Source: Sulfurisphaera tokodaii str. 7
GTDB lineage: Archaea; Thermoproteota; Thermoprotei_A; Sulfolobales; Sulfolobaceae
Direction: 5' to 3'
Length of the DNA: 64,000 bases
Assembly (NCBI RefSeq): GCF_000011205.1
Contig: NC_003106.2
Span: 1,936,001-2,000,000, forward strand
The translations under genes and the position numbers were made by a program. This document shows, one piece after another, positions 34,545-44,638 of the stretch. The notes beneath the pieces are model-generated. The model searched no databases. It worked only from the letters and a program-made list of their open reading frames with translations, and was not told where the DNA came from. The first letter of the stretch is position 1. Every line of letters starts with the position of its first letter.

Positions 34545-36806
34545 ATGTTAAGTTTAAGAAAAATTAAGGTTTCGTTTTTATTACTTTATATAATACCCTT
34601 TATAATTGATAGTATACTATTATATACTTATTTAAATGGAGGAATAATATACTGGCTAGACTCAAATTTTCCTTTCAATCCCGCTTTATGGATCCGCAAA
34701 ATCCTTTTTTACTACTGGAACGACCCTTTCTTTCCTGGGGCGCCACTTGCGTATAGCCAAGACTCCTTATTTACGGGGCTCATTATTTTCCTATTAGTTA
34801 ATGTGCTTCATCTATCCTTAGAAATGGCTGAATTTTTTTATTTATTGATTTTTATTTATCTATCTCAAGTAGGATTTATCAGTCTATTAAGGATTATTCT
34901 AGGTCTTCTCGGTAAAAGGTATAACCGCAATCTTATTTTTATAGGCGGATTAGTAGGAGGGTTTATATATTCGTGGGGATTTTATTCTTATACGCCACCT
35001 ATATTAGGGGTTAATTATCCGTTTTTCATCTTATATTCACTTTTTCCTATAGCTTTGTATCTAAGTTTAAAGTACATATTCGATGAGAAATTTGTTTCTA
35101 TAACGTTAATTGCTTTATATCTAATTCTTCTGAGTGGTACTCAATTTTCTGCATTTACATATTTATTATGGGTTATAATAATATATACGACAATCATAAC
35201 GTTTATCTGGATGTCTATTCGAAAGCCTTCTTTTATTCAATTTATTATAAAAAATGTAATTATAATATTTATTACAGTTATAGCTGGATTAGAACAGCTT
35301 TACCAAATATATAATGCGTCGTTAGGAGCATTTTATGTAGGCGTTCATGACAAGTTTTTGGGAAAACCGATAGTTATATCAGAAACAAACGCACAATACA
35401 ATAGTTTCCCTTTAACTTCTTTTATATCTCTTTATACACCAGAAAAATATGAAATAGTTGGAGCATTGCTATTTGCATTAGTACTCTCTTCACTTCTTTT
35501 TACAAGAGATAAATCTAGCAGATTTTTCTCATTACTTCTATCTTTACTGCTAATTATCGGAGGAGCATCTAGCGGTGTGATAAACGTTTTACCTTTATAT
35601 TCATTGCATTCAACCCCAATAGGTTTCGTTATAATAGGGCTAATGTATGGTATCCAGCATATTTTTTCTGGTTTTCCAATTTCCTTTATTGGAAGTTTAT
35701 CAATAAGTTATTTGATTCCCCAGCTCTTTGAATATTTTAAGAGAAAGCGAAATTATATAAAAGCACTCTTATTATTAATCATTTTACTTATACCCTCATT
35801 ATATGTTTATTCGAACTTCGAAACCGCATCTCTTCATACTGGGATTAGAGCATTCAATTTGCCGGTTAATGCTACCAATATTTTCTATCCACCTCAACAA
35901 TTGATAGATGTAGGTAATTATCTTTCTGCACATGATGGTTTCTATAATGTAATTGAATTTCCAATGCAATATGCGGGGGGGATGTATGATGATAATGGAA
36001 CAAAAGCAGTATGGTACACAATTTATCCTCTTTCAGACTATATAATGGGACAAATAATAAAATCACCAGCTTCAAACGTGGTTTATCCTATTTATCTCTA
36101 CTTTCCCAGTTTTAACCTGAATAACGTAACCAACTATTTCGTATTATTAGGAGCAAAGTACATTGTTTTGAATAAACAAGAATACCCTGCACCAGGAGTT
36201 CCGTTAGGCCACGCTGGAGGATATCCATGGAATTATACAAAATTTATTGAGGTTCTATCTCATACACCTAATATCAGTTTAGTAATTGAAAACAGTTATT
36301 ATAACGTATATGTAATAAACCTCAATGTTAGTCTACTCTACCCGTCAGAGGGAATAGTAAAAAATGTCAGCTATTATCACTTATTCTTTCTTTATGCTGA
36401 TAATACGCTAAAAGCACAAAAGCAGAGTATAATTTATGGGCTAGGAGCAGTAAATATAACGAATATATCTGGTGTCCACATTAAAATCCTTATTGATTAC
36501 TGTAATGAGATGTATACTGTAGAGGTCAACGCTCCTAGACCTTTCTATCTGGTGTTTGACGAGGGATACTCTCCACAATGGACTCTATATATCAACGGTA
36601 AAATTAACGCCAGGCATTATATGGCAAACGGATATGCAAATGCTTGGTTAATGCCTGCAGGAAATTATACAGCTGTAATTCAGTTAAGAATTATTCCTAC
36701 TATTCATGAGTATTTTATTATATCATCTTTAGGACTAATAATAATATTATTAGTATTTATTTTCCAAAGATTCAGAGTATTTGATAAGATAGTAAAGAGA
36801 GGCTGA
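34545..36806 (+). CDS. Large membrane protein, GT-C-like with external C-terminal domain
   Basis: A 753-aa protein. About 11-13 membrane helices fill residues 1-430, then a large beta-rich external domain (430-720), and a final helix at 724-744. The first external loop has YWLDSNFPFNPALWI, and the C-terminal domain has YSPQWTLYINGK, a pattern seen in YfhO-like and DUF3367-like GT-C membrane glycosyltransferases. Many N-x-S/T sequons (e.g. NATN, NVTN, NISL) fit an extracytoplasmic location. It probably transfers sugars from a lipid carrier outside the cell. It precedes a GT4 gene by 6 bp. Confidence 0.75.
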   Translation: MLSLRKIKVSFLLLYIIPFIIDSILLYTYLNGGIIYWLDSNFPFNPALWIRKILFYYWNDPFFPGAPLAYSQDSLFTGLIIFLLVNVLHLSLEMAEFFYLLIFIYLSQVGFISLLRIILGLLGKRYNRNLIFIGGLVGGFIYSWGFYSYTPPILGVNYPFFILYSLFPIALYLSLKYIFDEKFVSITLIALYLILLSGTQFSAFTYLLWVIIIYTTIITFIWMSIRKPSFIQFIIKNVIIIFITVIAGLEQLYQIYNASLGAFYVGVHDKFLGKPIVISETNAQYNSFPLTSFISLYTPEKYEIVGALLFALVLSSLLFTRDKSSRFFSLLLSLLLIIGGASSGVINVLPLYSLHSTPIGFVIIGLMYGIQHIFSGFPISFIGSLSISYLIPQLFEYFKRKRNYIKALLLLIILLIPSLYVYSNFETASLHTGIRAFNLPVNATNIFYPPQQLIDVGNYLSAHDGFYNVIEFPMQYAGGMYDDNGTKAVWYTIYPLSDYIMGQIIKSPASNVVYPIYLYFPSFNLNNVTNYFVLLGAKYIVLNKQEYPAPGVPLGHAGGYPWNYTKFIEVLSHTPNISLVIENSYYNVYVINLNVSLLYPSEGIVKNVSYYHLFFLYADNTLKAQKQSIIYGLGAVNITNISGVHIKILIDYCNEMYTVEVNAPRPFYLVFDEGYSPQWTLYINGKINARHYMANGYANAWLMPAGNYTAVIQLRIIPTIHEYFIISSLGLIIILLVFIFQRFRVFDKIVKRG

Positions 36807-36812
36807 AATACC

Positions 36813-38021
36813 ATGAAAAAAATCATAATTATGGCAGATTCTAATCTGGACTTTGGCGGTGGCGAGTATGTGGAGACTAAGTTATTGCAAGGTTTTAAAA
36901 ATAAATATACAGATAGTATTCATGTAATATATAAAAATCATGATTGGAATTTTATAATCAATACGTTAAATAATCTTAAAAGGACAGAAATTAGACTAAT
37001 TTTTGACCTAGATTACTGGCCTATTAGTTATGGCCAGTTAAAATTCATCTATCATAACTTTAGAATGAAGGAAATTAATTTCCTACTTGGTGAAAGCTAC
37101 TATTATGCTAAGAAGCTGAAAGTAAGAAACGCTGTGCTTATTCAGGGTGCTGGACTAAATAAAATTAAATTAGGCATTCCGCTTAACGTATTAAACTATC
37201 TAAAGGTTAAGAGAAATTTTCCTATCGATGTATTTCTTAATGGTAAAAACAAATTTTACTACATTCTTTATAAAGGTATTAGGGAAAGTATTATATCAAA
37301 GATAATTAAATATTCGGGGACTATAGCTCGCGCATACGGAGTATCTAAAGGACAGCTAGATTCTTTAGGTCTAAGTAAGTCTAAGAAAGCTAGAGTTATG
37401 GATCCTCCATTAGCTGTAGATAAAGATTTAATAAGCAAACGGAAGGATTATGAGAAGAAAAAAGATTACCTAGTATTCTATGCTAGACTTATTCCTTTAA
37501 AGGGAATTTTGGAGATCCCTTATATACTTAAAGAGATAATGTGGATTGGTAATAATAAGGAATTAAAGTTAATAATAATGGGGAAGTTTCCAAATGATTC
37601 ATTGAAAGATCTCTTTTTTAATCTTGTTAAAGAATTGAGATTAGAAGATAATATTGTTTATAAAGGTTTTGTACCTAAAGATGAATTACTTAATATTGTT
37701 TCTGAAGCAAAATGTGTAGTATACCCTTCACATGAGGATTCGTTTTCACTCGCAATTCTTGAAGCCTTAGCTGTAGGAACACCAGTAGTTGCCTACGACA
37801 TCCCTGGTCCTAGATCCGTTTTCGGCGATTTAAGCGCAGTAAGATTTGTTGAAGAGTTTAATATAAGGCATATGGCAAGGGAAGTCACAAACATTTTAAG
37901 AATGAAGGAGGACGAGTACAATTCACTTATTTTCAATGATAAAATGGAAAAATTCCTTGAGAAGCACACAAATTGGGACTCAGTAATAGAGAATTATTAT
38001 AAGGATTTAATGAGTCTTTAG
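36813..38021 (+). CDS. GT4-family glycosyltransferase
   Basis: A 402-aa GT-B enzyme. The N-terminal domain begins IIIMADSNLDFGGGEYVETK (glycine-rich loop), and the C-terminal domain has YKGFVPKDEL, then PSHEDSFSLAILEALAVGTP, the E-x7-E donor-binding motif. It starts 6 bp after the GT-C-like gene and is likely co-transcribed. It is convergent with the FkbM-type gene (4-bp overlap). Confidence 0.92.
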   Translation: MKKIIIMADSNLDFGGGEYVETKLLQGFKNKYTDSIHVIYKNHDWNFIINTLNNLKRTEIRLIFDLDYWPISYGQLKFIYHNFRMKEINFLLGESYYYAKKLKVRNAVLIQGAGLNKIKLGIPLNVLNYLKVKRNFPIDVFLNGKNKFYYILYKGIRESIISKIIKYSGTIARAYGVSKGQLDSLGLSKSKKARVMDPPLAVDKDLISKRKDYEKKKDYLVFYARLIPLKGILEIPYILKEIMWIGNNKELKLIIMGKFPNDSLKDLFFNLVKELRLEDNIVYKGFVPKDELLNIVSEAKCVVYPSHEDSFSLAILEALAVGTPVVAYDIPGPRSVFGDLSAVRFVEEFNIRHMAREVTNILRMKEDEYNSLIFNDKMEKFLEKHTNWDSVIENYYKDLMSL

Positions 38022-38933
38022 TCCTTATAAGCATAAAGTTTACCTAAAATGAGCTTTCCAAATGTATTATGACATAGAACAGGTTTACTTACCTTTACTC
38101 TGAATCCAGCTTTCTCAAGCTTTTTCTTTAGTTCATTATAACCGTGATGATATTCCATAATTATCTGAGAAAAATACGCTAAAGTTGTCTCATCCTCACG
38201 TAGTATAAAGTCGTATTCGCAACCCTCACAATCGATCTTTAGTACGCTTCCTTCCTCAATCTGAAATTTTTGTATTATACTCTTAAGCGAATAGGAAGGA
38301 ATTTTAGCACCATTAGCTACACGAATTAGTGGAGTAGGGCCTCCGCCTAAACGCGGGTCAACTAGCATAGTCTCATCCTTTCCGCAAGCAGCATTTACAA
38401 TTAAAACGTTTTCAATATCATTTAACTTTATGTTTTGCTCAGCAATTTTCGCTATGCTCGGATATGCTTCGAAAGAAATTACACGCTTTGCACCTTTTAA
38501 TGCAAAATATATTGAAGAATCCCCTATAGCTGCTCCACAGTCGATAACAGTCTTTCCTTTTACGTCTGCTAATTCATAATCTTCGTTTACAAAAACTCCT
38601 ATGAAATCTCTTGCTCGGTAATTTCGTAGAATTACTTCATGGTCATTATAAATAAGTTTAACCATATTTTCATCGATATCAACTACATTAATTTTTTACC
38701 TTTTTTCTGGCTAGATATAAGAATGCATAATATGATGTAATTTTATACACTCTACTTGTTATCACAACTTTCTCATGGCCTTTTAGCTTAGCTTCAAAGG
38801 GATATTTGCCGAATATAGTCCTTAGTCCTATAATAAAAGGATTACTATATGACTTCATAATAAGAGGAATAAGATTATATGGGTATCTGTTAAAGTTACT
38901 AATAAGTACTTTCTTAAAAGATGTATAACCCAT
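38018..38933 (-). pseudogene. FkbM-family methyltransferase, frameshifted in an A6 run
   Basis: Two frames belong together: 38933-38688 (81 aa, ending FLYLARKKVKN) and 38665-38018 (215 aa). At 38692-38697 the minus strand has AAAAAA; with one A fewer, KKVKINVVDIDENMVKLIY reads through, giving about 305 residues. The second part holds the methyltransferase fold: VIDCGAAIGDSSIYFA (motif I), FEAYPSIAK, and VLKIDCEGCEYDFI (FkbM signature). It would O-methylate a sugar. It may be a pseudogene, a programmed frameshift or a sequencing error. Confidence 0.82.
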
Positions 38934-38970
38934 TATAAAAAAGTTAAAAGCTTTTGATTTTTATATTTTT

Positions 38971-39927
38971 GTGTTGAAGACTACAGTAATAATTACCGCA
39001 TATAACAGAAAGGAATTCATAAAGAATGCTGTAAAATCTGTATTAGAAAACTCTCAAAGACCTACAGAGATCATAGTAGTGAAGAACTTTAAGGACAATG
39101 ATATCGACTCTTTTCTCGATGCTAACGATGTGATTAATATGTATTCAGATGATATAACGCTTGGGGGAAAACTGTCACAAGGTATTTCCCAGGCCTCTGG
39201 AGACATAATATTCTTTTTAGAGGATGACGATCTATTTAGTAAGGAAAAGATTGCAGAAGTTTCACAAAAATTCAGTAAATACAAACTTGGTTTTTATCAC
39301 AATTCTCAACTGATATTTTATGACGAGAAAACGATAATGAACACTGATACTCAAGACTTTTTATATTATGATAAAGTGAATTCAGAGAGGAAGGTAAATT
39401 ATCTATTTCATAAACTTAAGGCCGGATTTAACGTCAGTTCCATAGCTGTTAGTAGAGATCTCGCAGTTAAATGTAATAGTCTATTAAAAAATGTCAAGAT
39501 AACAGCGGATACTTTCTTATTCTTTTGTGCTATAGAAAATGAACTACCTATAATGGTTGACTTAAGGAAATTGACCTACTACAGAATCTTAAGGAGAAAA
39601 AGTGCTTACGAAAACCTAAATATCTCGCTATTTAAAATGCAATACGAGGACGCATTGTATTTTAAGAGCATATTTTCTAAAGAAATTTTAAGAAACCTTA
39701 TTAAAATAATTATTGAACAGCGTGAGATTCTCTATAAGATTCTCTCTAAAGAAGTTACTAGGAAAGAAGCGATAATTTATACTTTCAGAATGGTAAAAGA
39801 TTTAGTGTATTTTCCTAGCAAATGGAACACTTTTCTTCTTGGACTTAGTGTTTTATCTATTTTGTCGAGGGAGACAACTAGAAATATATTCATAAAAAAG
39901 ATTTATAGTAATTCCATATTTTCTTGA
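38971..39927 (+). CDS. GT2-family glycosyltransferase
   Basis: A 318-aa protein with GTG start: TTVIITAYNRKEFIKNAVKS at the N-terminus, then DIIFFLEDDDLFSKEK, the acidic GT-A motif. The tail is helix-rich. It resembles the GT2 at 33415. It is divergent from the FkbM-type gene, with the 37-bp spacer holding T-rich promoter-like sequence. Confidence 0.88.
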   Translation: MLKTTVIITAYNRKEFIKNAVKSVLENSQRPTEIIVVKNFKDNDIDSFLDANDVINMYSDDITLGGKLSQGISQASGDIIFFLEDDDLFSKEKIAEVSQKFSKYKLGFYHNSQLIFYDEKTIMNTDTQDFLYYDKVNSERKVNYLFHKLKAGFNVSSIAVSRDLAVKCNSLLKNVKITADTFLFFCAIENELPIMVDLRKLTYYRILRRKSAYENLNISLFKMQYEDALYFKSIFSKEILRNLIKIIIEQREILYKILSKEVTRKEAIIYTFRMVKDLVYFPSKWNTFLLGLSVLSILSRETTRNIFIKKIYSNSIFS

Positions 39928-40138
39928 TTAATCTAGCTTTCACCTTTTATTTTTAATCAAGATATTTTATTATTAAGGATAATATAATAACTAGATATAT
40001 TCTCATCTCTTTAGATTCGTTGCAGCCCTAAGACCTTTAAATAAAGAAAGTGCATATGTTACCATTTCTTAATATGCTTACGAATAACTTCATACTCAAA
40101 TAATAAGTTGTAAATACTACTACTAAAACTGTATATTA

Positions 40139-40900
40139 ATGCAATGTACTAAACCACTTAAGGTTAATAAACTTTTTATTTGGAAAGCTAGGTTGGGTTT
40201 AATTAAGAGTATATTATTCGATGTTAAAGGTAAAGGAAAGTTAAAAAGCTTTCAGATGATGATGAAGAATATATTTTAAGTTATAAGGGCATAAAATTTA
40301 TCCTTACGTCCCGTCATGGATTAGGTCTACTCTCTATACCTTACTATGAACCCCGTGTTTATGATGTTATATTGTCGTCAAGAGGCAATGTATTTATTGA
40401 TATTGGGTCTTTCGAAGGAGGATATGTATTATTTACATATAAAAATTTTAAGGAAATTGTTACCGTAGAACCTTCTCCAGATAACCTTAAGATTTTTAGA
40501 AAAGAATATACGTGTAAATAATATAAATAACGTTAAGATAGTAAACAAAGCCGTATCTTCTAAAAGAGGACGGGTCAAGCTTTACTTAGCAGATAATCCT
40601 TATAATTCCAGTATCGTCTTTAACTCGAACAGATACGTAGAAGTAGAAACGATAACTTTGGACGAACTTTTATCGCCCTATGATTCGATAGACCTCATTA
40701 AAATAGACGTGGAAGGAGCAGAACTGGACGTTATAAAATCTGGCATTAATCAGCTTCATAAGGTTAAGAAAATCGTAATGGAAGTAAGAAATCAGTATGA
40801 AAGCGAGATAGATAGTACCCTTATAAAAGAGGGTTTTAAGAAATGCATATTAGAGGATAGGGGTCACGAGAAGAACATATTATATTATGTAGGAGAGTAA
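40139..40900 (+). pseudogene. FkbM-family methyltransferase with two frameshifts
   Basis: Three consecutive frames reconstruct one protein of about 253 residues: MQCTKPLKVNKLFIWKARLG, then after a shift near 40250 LSDDDEEYILSYKGIKFIL and NVFIDIGSFEGGYVL (motif I), then after a shift near 40507 NNINNVKIVNKAVSSKRG, LDELLSPYDSIDLIKIDVEG and AELDVIKSG. The last parts are the FkbM signature (KIDVEGAE). Only the last 80 codons form a free frame. Two independent shifts make a true pseudogene likely. Confidence 0.8.
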
Positions 40901-41917
40901 CAATTTAGTCTGATTTCTTATCGAAAAGAACTCAGCTCTTTTCCTGCAATTTGAAATTATCTCTTCTGAGTAGCCCTCGTTATATACCCTCATTGTTAAT
41001 TTATAGAATTCCTCCTCATCTGAGGCAAGCCATCCAGTCTGCCCGTCTATAATTGTCTCTGAAGGACCTCCCGAATACTTAAAGGCTATGACTGGAGTTC
41101 CAGAAGCCATAGACTCTACTGGGATGTAACCATAATATTCAAAATCTACAGAATAAAGCGTAGCTAAAGCGGAAGAGTACAGATCCCTTAATTCTTCGTC
41201 TGAAACTTTCCCAAGATACTCTGCGTTTGGGATCTTATATCCTATAACTTTCATCTTAATTTTTTCAGCAATTTTAGCCAGTAACTCTACGTGTGAGGGA
41301 TAGCCCCTCTTTAAGATTGCTAACACGAATCTTTCCTTGCTCTTAGAACTTTTAAAGAAGTCTACGTCAAGTGGCGGGTAAACAACACCTTTAGGACTCC
41401 TATTATAAAAGAGGGAAATATAGACTGCAGATGTTCTGCTGTTTGCCAGAACTAACTTGTACTTTTTAATATAGTTTGAAAATTTAACGATATTACGCCA
41501 CAAGAATGGTGAAGCAAAAGTTGATATCAACTTATTCTTTTTGTAGAAAGGTTCCCAGAAGAATACACTGATAAGAACTCCTTGGTTCCAGTAAATTAAA
41601 TTCTCCTTAAATTTAGAGAGAGGTATCAAATCATCAGTAGAAACTATATAAACTCCGTCCTCATTAAGGTATTTTTTAAATTTATTTAAAGGGAAAGAAT
41701 AACCGAGCAGAATACTAAAAGATGAGAAAGATCCCAACTCTTTTTTAAGATTAATAACTTCTACTCCGTTTATTTTATTGTTATTCATGGAACTATTAAG
41801 CGTGATAATTACCGGCTCGTAATTACTTAACTCTCTTATCCCTCTTGCGAAGTTTAATATTGCCCTACTAGCTCCATCTCTTTCCTTAAGATGACTTGCG
41901 AGGAAAAAGACCTTCAA
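40880..41917 (-). CDS. GT4-family glycosyltransferase
   Basis: A 345-aa GT-B enzyme. N-terminus KVFFLASHLKERDGASRAIL (acceptor domain glycine-containing loop), C-terminal domain with SDEELRDLYSSALATLYSV and YYGYIPVESMASGTPVIAF, the donor-binding E-x7-E region. It is preceded by an FkbM methyltransferase gene with a 3-bp gap, so the two are co-transcribed. The 3' end overlaps the convergent FkbM pseudogene by 21 bp. Confidence 0.92.
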   Translation of the reverse strand: MKVFFLASHLKERDGASRAILNFARGIRELSNYEPVIITLNSSMNNNKINGVEVINLKKELGSFSSFSILLGYSFPLNKFKKYLNEDGVYIVSTDDLIPLSKFKENLIYWNQGVLISVFFWEPFYKKNKLISTFASPFLWRNIVKFSNYIKKYKLVLANSRTSAVYISLFYNRSPKGVVYPPLDVDFFKSSKSKERFVLAILKRGYPSHVELLAKIAEKIKMKVIGYKIPNAEYLGKVSDEELRDLYSSALATLYSVDFEYYGYIPVESMASGTPVIAFKYSGGPSETIIDGQTGWLASDEEEFYKLTMRVYNEGYSEEIISNCRKRAEFFSIRNQTKLLLSYII

Positions 41918-41920
41918 AGA

Positions 41921-42655
41921 TCATTCCCTCTTAGCATATATAAATCCTAGGTTCTTTAACGTATGCTCTACCCTTATCTTATAACCGTTTTTAGATAAAT
42001 TTTTTACAACGTCCTTATAGTCACTATCCCATTCTATGAGTAGTTCTGGTATCTCCTTTATAAAGGGAGAAATAAGTCTCTCGCAGCCATCACAGTCTAT
42101 CTTAGCATCATCAAAAGGACCATAATCTTTTATTAATCTTTCCCAGCTGATGAAATTTTCGTTATCAACAGTGCCAACTCCCTTATCTACTACGATAACG
42201 TTGTTAATTCCGTTTGTCCTTAAGTTCTCCCTCATTAGCTCGATTTTCTTTTTATCTATTTCAACAGCAACAACTTCTTTAGCACCCATGGTTGAAAAAT
42301 AGATAGAAGAATCTCCTACTCCAGCCCCTATGTCCAGAACTCTTTTTCCCTTGACGTTTATTCTCCAGTAGTCAGAGAAAGAGTCCCCAGGGTCACTTAA
42401 TCTCCATCCTCTTAATGTAATTTCTCTACCGTTAAACGAGAATTTCACCGTATTGCAGTCGAGCTCTATTATTCTTAGCCCCGCTAATAGAACTGCTTCA
42501 TTAGGTGTAAGATATAAAGTCTGTCCATTTCTTAAAGTACACTTTATTCTCTCTCTATGAAGATAAATACCAAGCATTACTGAATACCAGTTCTTGAAAG
42601 TCGTGCTGTAGTGTTTAATAAGTTCTAGCATTCTTTTAGGAGGAATAAACTCCAT
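41921..42655 (-). CDS. FkbM-family methyltransferase, intact
   Basis: A 244-aa protein. Motif I reads RVLDIGAGVGDSSIYFSTMG, followed by VAVEIDKKKIELMRENL and the signature DAKIDCDGCERLI, a variant of KIDVEGAE with Cys residues also found in the frameshifted paralogue at 38018 (KIDCEGCE). It likely transfers methyl from SAM to a sugar hydroxyl. It stands directly upstream of the GT4 gene at 40880. Confidence 0.88.
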   Translation of the reverse strand: MEFIPPKRMLELIKHYSTTFKNWYSVMLGIYLHRERIKCTLRNGQTLYLTPNEAVLLAGLRIIELDCNTVKFSFNGREITLRGWRLSDPGDSFSDYWRINVKGKRVLDIGAGVGDSSIYFSTMGAKEVVAVEIDKKKIELMRENLRTNGINNVIVVDKGVGTVDNENFISWERLIKDYGPFDDAKIDCDGCERLISPFIKEIPELLIEWDSDYKDVVKNLSKNGYKIRVEHTLKNLGFIYAKRE

Positions 42656-42791
42656 CTTTGTTAATTCCTCATGAGCTCTTATAAATATTGAGGACGTTTC
42701 TGTTACAGGTATTTAGCAAGTTCAAAGAATAACACATTAAGTCTTAATTAAATATTTCATTACTAAACCAGCAATTTCTCCGCGGAACCTA

Positions 42792-43574
42792 TTAAAATAG
42801 ATATCCGAGCATAAAGGGAATTCCCCTAGTTATATAAAGCAAGTAGAGGAGGAATTTATTCCCTTTACAGATATTCCTCTTCTTTCTCGAAATTTGTGTC
42901 AAGTTGGTATAAGGAGTTCCCTTTAACACTTTCACACTATTTCCGTATCTGTGGTATTTCTTTATAATATCTAAAAGCCTAGCATCACCGTAATGCATTA
43001 TCAACTTATCCTTAAGCACAAAAACGTCTTCGCTTATCTTACTGGCTTCATAATAGATTAGTTCATGATCTGGGAAAATTATCTCGTTAAACTTTTCCTT
43101 TAGATTTTCTCTTAGAACCTTAAATGTCTTTTCTAGAATTTCTCTTCTGAAAAGCCTAGGTAATGCGAAACCTTTTATAGCCTCAGGAATATTACATTCC
43201 ATTATATTCTCCTTATCAAGGTTAGCAAGTCTTATCCAGAAGGAGTTCCCAATCTCTTCCTCCCCTATTATTATCATATCATGATTTAATAAGGAGAGGA
43301 TAGCTAACGCGTCCTTCCTTAAAACTCTGGTTTCATCTAGCAGGAGTTCATACTCTCCCCTAGAGTTACGATGAGCTAAGTATCTAGCTTTAAGAAGCTT
43401 TACCTTTTCTTTTATCTCTTTAAACCCATATTGACGTATAAGGTCTGAGACATTCTCGTCAGATGAGGAATTTACTATGATGACCTCGAAATCTTGAAAA
43501 GATTGATTTCTTAATGACTCAAAGAGCTGCTTTAGGTATTTTCCGTGCAGTACTGGAATTTCTATTGATATCAT
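42792..43574 (-). CDS. GT2-family glycosyltransferase
   Basis: A 260-aa protein. ISIEIPVLHGKYLKQLFESL and FEVIIVNSSSDENV at the start are GT-A sequence; the metal motif is unusual, reading YELLLDETRVL where D-x-D is expected, so only one strong Asp remains. The rest is helical. Reduced or altered metal dependence is possible. It is separated from the FkbM gene by 136 bp. Confidence 0.8.
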   Translation of the reverse strand: MISIEIPVLHGKYLKQLFESLRNQSFQDFEVIIVNSSSDENVSDLIRQYGFKEIKEKVKLLKARYLAHRNSRGEYELLLDETRVLRKDALAILSLLNHDMIIIGEEEIGNSFWIRLANLDKENIMECNIPEAIKGFALPRLFRREILEKTFKVLRENLKEKFNEIIFPDHELIYYEASKISEDVFVLKDKLIMHYGDARLLDIIKKYHRYGNSVKVLKGTPYTNLTQISRKKRNICKGNKFLLYLLYITRGIPFMLGYLF

Positions 43575-43837
43575 TATTAATTAGAGAACTATGCTTTAAA
43601 AACTCTACGTTTAGGAAATAAAGTGTGATTTACAGACTAGTTTTTATTATTCCTTAAAATTAGATAGTTCTTCAAGATGAATACGTAAATATTACATTTA
43701 TTAGAAGATCATTATATCGATTAATTCTCTCTTTGAAGATAGACGATAAGAGTCAACTGACTGAAGAAATTTCATAATTTAGAAGTGTGTTCTTAAAACA
43801 TCAAGTACTAAAAAATTAGTTAATATTTTCAAGGAAC
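43575..43837. other. Intergenic region without recognisable gene
   Basis: AT-rich, with no coding frame. It contains the promoter of the GT2 gene at 43574 and the downstream end of rmlC. Confidence 0.3.
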
Positions 43838-44368
43838 TTAATCAAAGACTTCAGCCTTTTCTAATGATGGGCATTGTAAATCCTTATCACTTATTATGAC
43901 CTCCTTTATTGGCCAGTCTATATAAGAGTAACTTATGCATCTCTCATGGGGTGGAGAGTACTCATTATGAGTTATAAAGTAGATTACAATTGAGTCCTCT
44001 AATGCTTGAAACCCATGAGCAAATCCCGGAGGTATCCATAACATATAATGATTTTCCTCATTAAGTTCAGCTTTAACATATTTTCCAAAAGTAGGCGACG
44101 ATTTTCTTACATCTACAGCAACGTCCAATATCCTACCTTTAGGAACAAATATTATTTTACCTTGTTCTTTAGGAGTTCTCTGATAGTGCAGACCTCTAAC
44201 TACTCCCTTACGAGAGAATGACATATTAGTTTGTATAACATTAGGAATCCTCATTTTAGTGAAGTCCTCGGATTTAAATACCTCGAGGAAGAAACCCCTT
44301 TTATCTGGGAAGACTTTTGGCTTTATGAGGATAATACCCATTCCCAGATTTTCGAATTCAAAAGGCAT
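43838..44368 (-). CDS. rmlC: dTDP-4-dehydrorhamnose 3,5-epimerase
   Basis: A 176-aa cupin-type enzyme of normal length. LIKPKVFPDKRGFFLEVFKS, GVVRGLHYQRTPKEQGKI with the catalytic His, DVAVDVRKSSPTFGKYV and WIPPGFAHGFQALEDS are diagnostic RmlC blocks. It epimerises C3 and C5 of dTDP-4-keto-6-deoxyglucose, the third step to dTDP-L-rhamnose. It is divergent from rmlD, with rmlA and rmlB following there. Confidence 0.95.
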   Translation of the reverse strand: MPFEFENLGMGIILIKPKVFPDKRGFFLEVFKSEDFTKMRIPNVIQTNMSFSRKGVVRGLHYQRTPKEQGKIIFVPKGRILDVAVDVRKSSPTFGKYVKAELNEENHYMLWIPPGFAHGFQALEDSIVIYFITHNEYSPPHERCISYSYIDWPIKEVIISDKDLQCPSLEKAEVFD

Positions 44369-44638
44369 AAAATTATATTACAGTAGCATATAAAAAGAAC
44401 TATATGTACACTTTTACTCAGAGTCAAAGTACGACTATGTAAAAACAGGAACTTAACATATGTAAAGAAACTAAAGTAACAACGAACCATTTATTGACAT
44501 AGCTGACCTATAGTAATAGCATACTCTTTACCTTAATTTTTTAACTCTCGTATATCGAGAAATTTCAAAATGCAGTAAATACGTAATCACCTAGCTGATT
44601 TATAAAAGCTTTATATTCTACATAGAAAATTATACTTA
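44369..44638. promoter_or_regulatory. Divergent rmlC / rmlDAB promoter region
   Basis: The 270-bp spacer holds no gene. Before rmlD, TTTATAAAAGCTTTATATTC (44600-44619) contains a TATA box (TTTATAAAAG) about 30 bp from the ATG at 44639. Toward rmlC, TTTTATATGCTACTGTAATA on the minus strand lies close to the ATG at 44368. Both suggest leaderless or short-leader transcripts. Confidence 0.5.
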
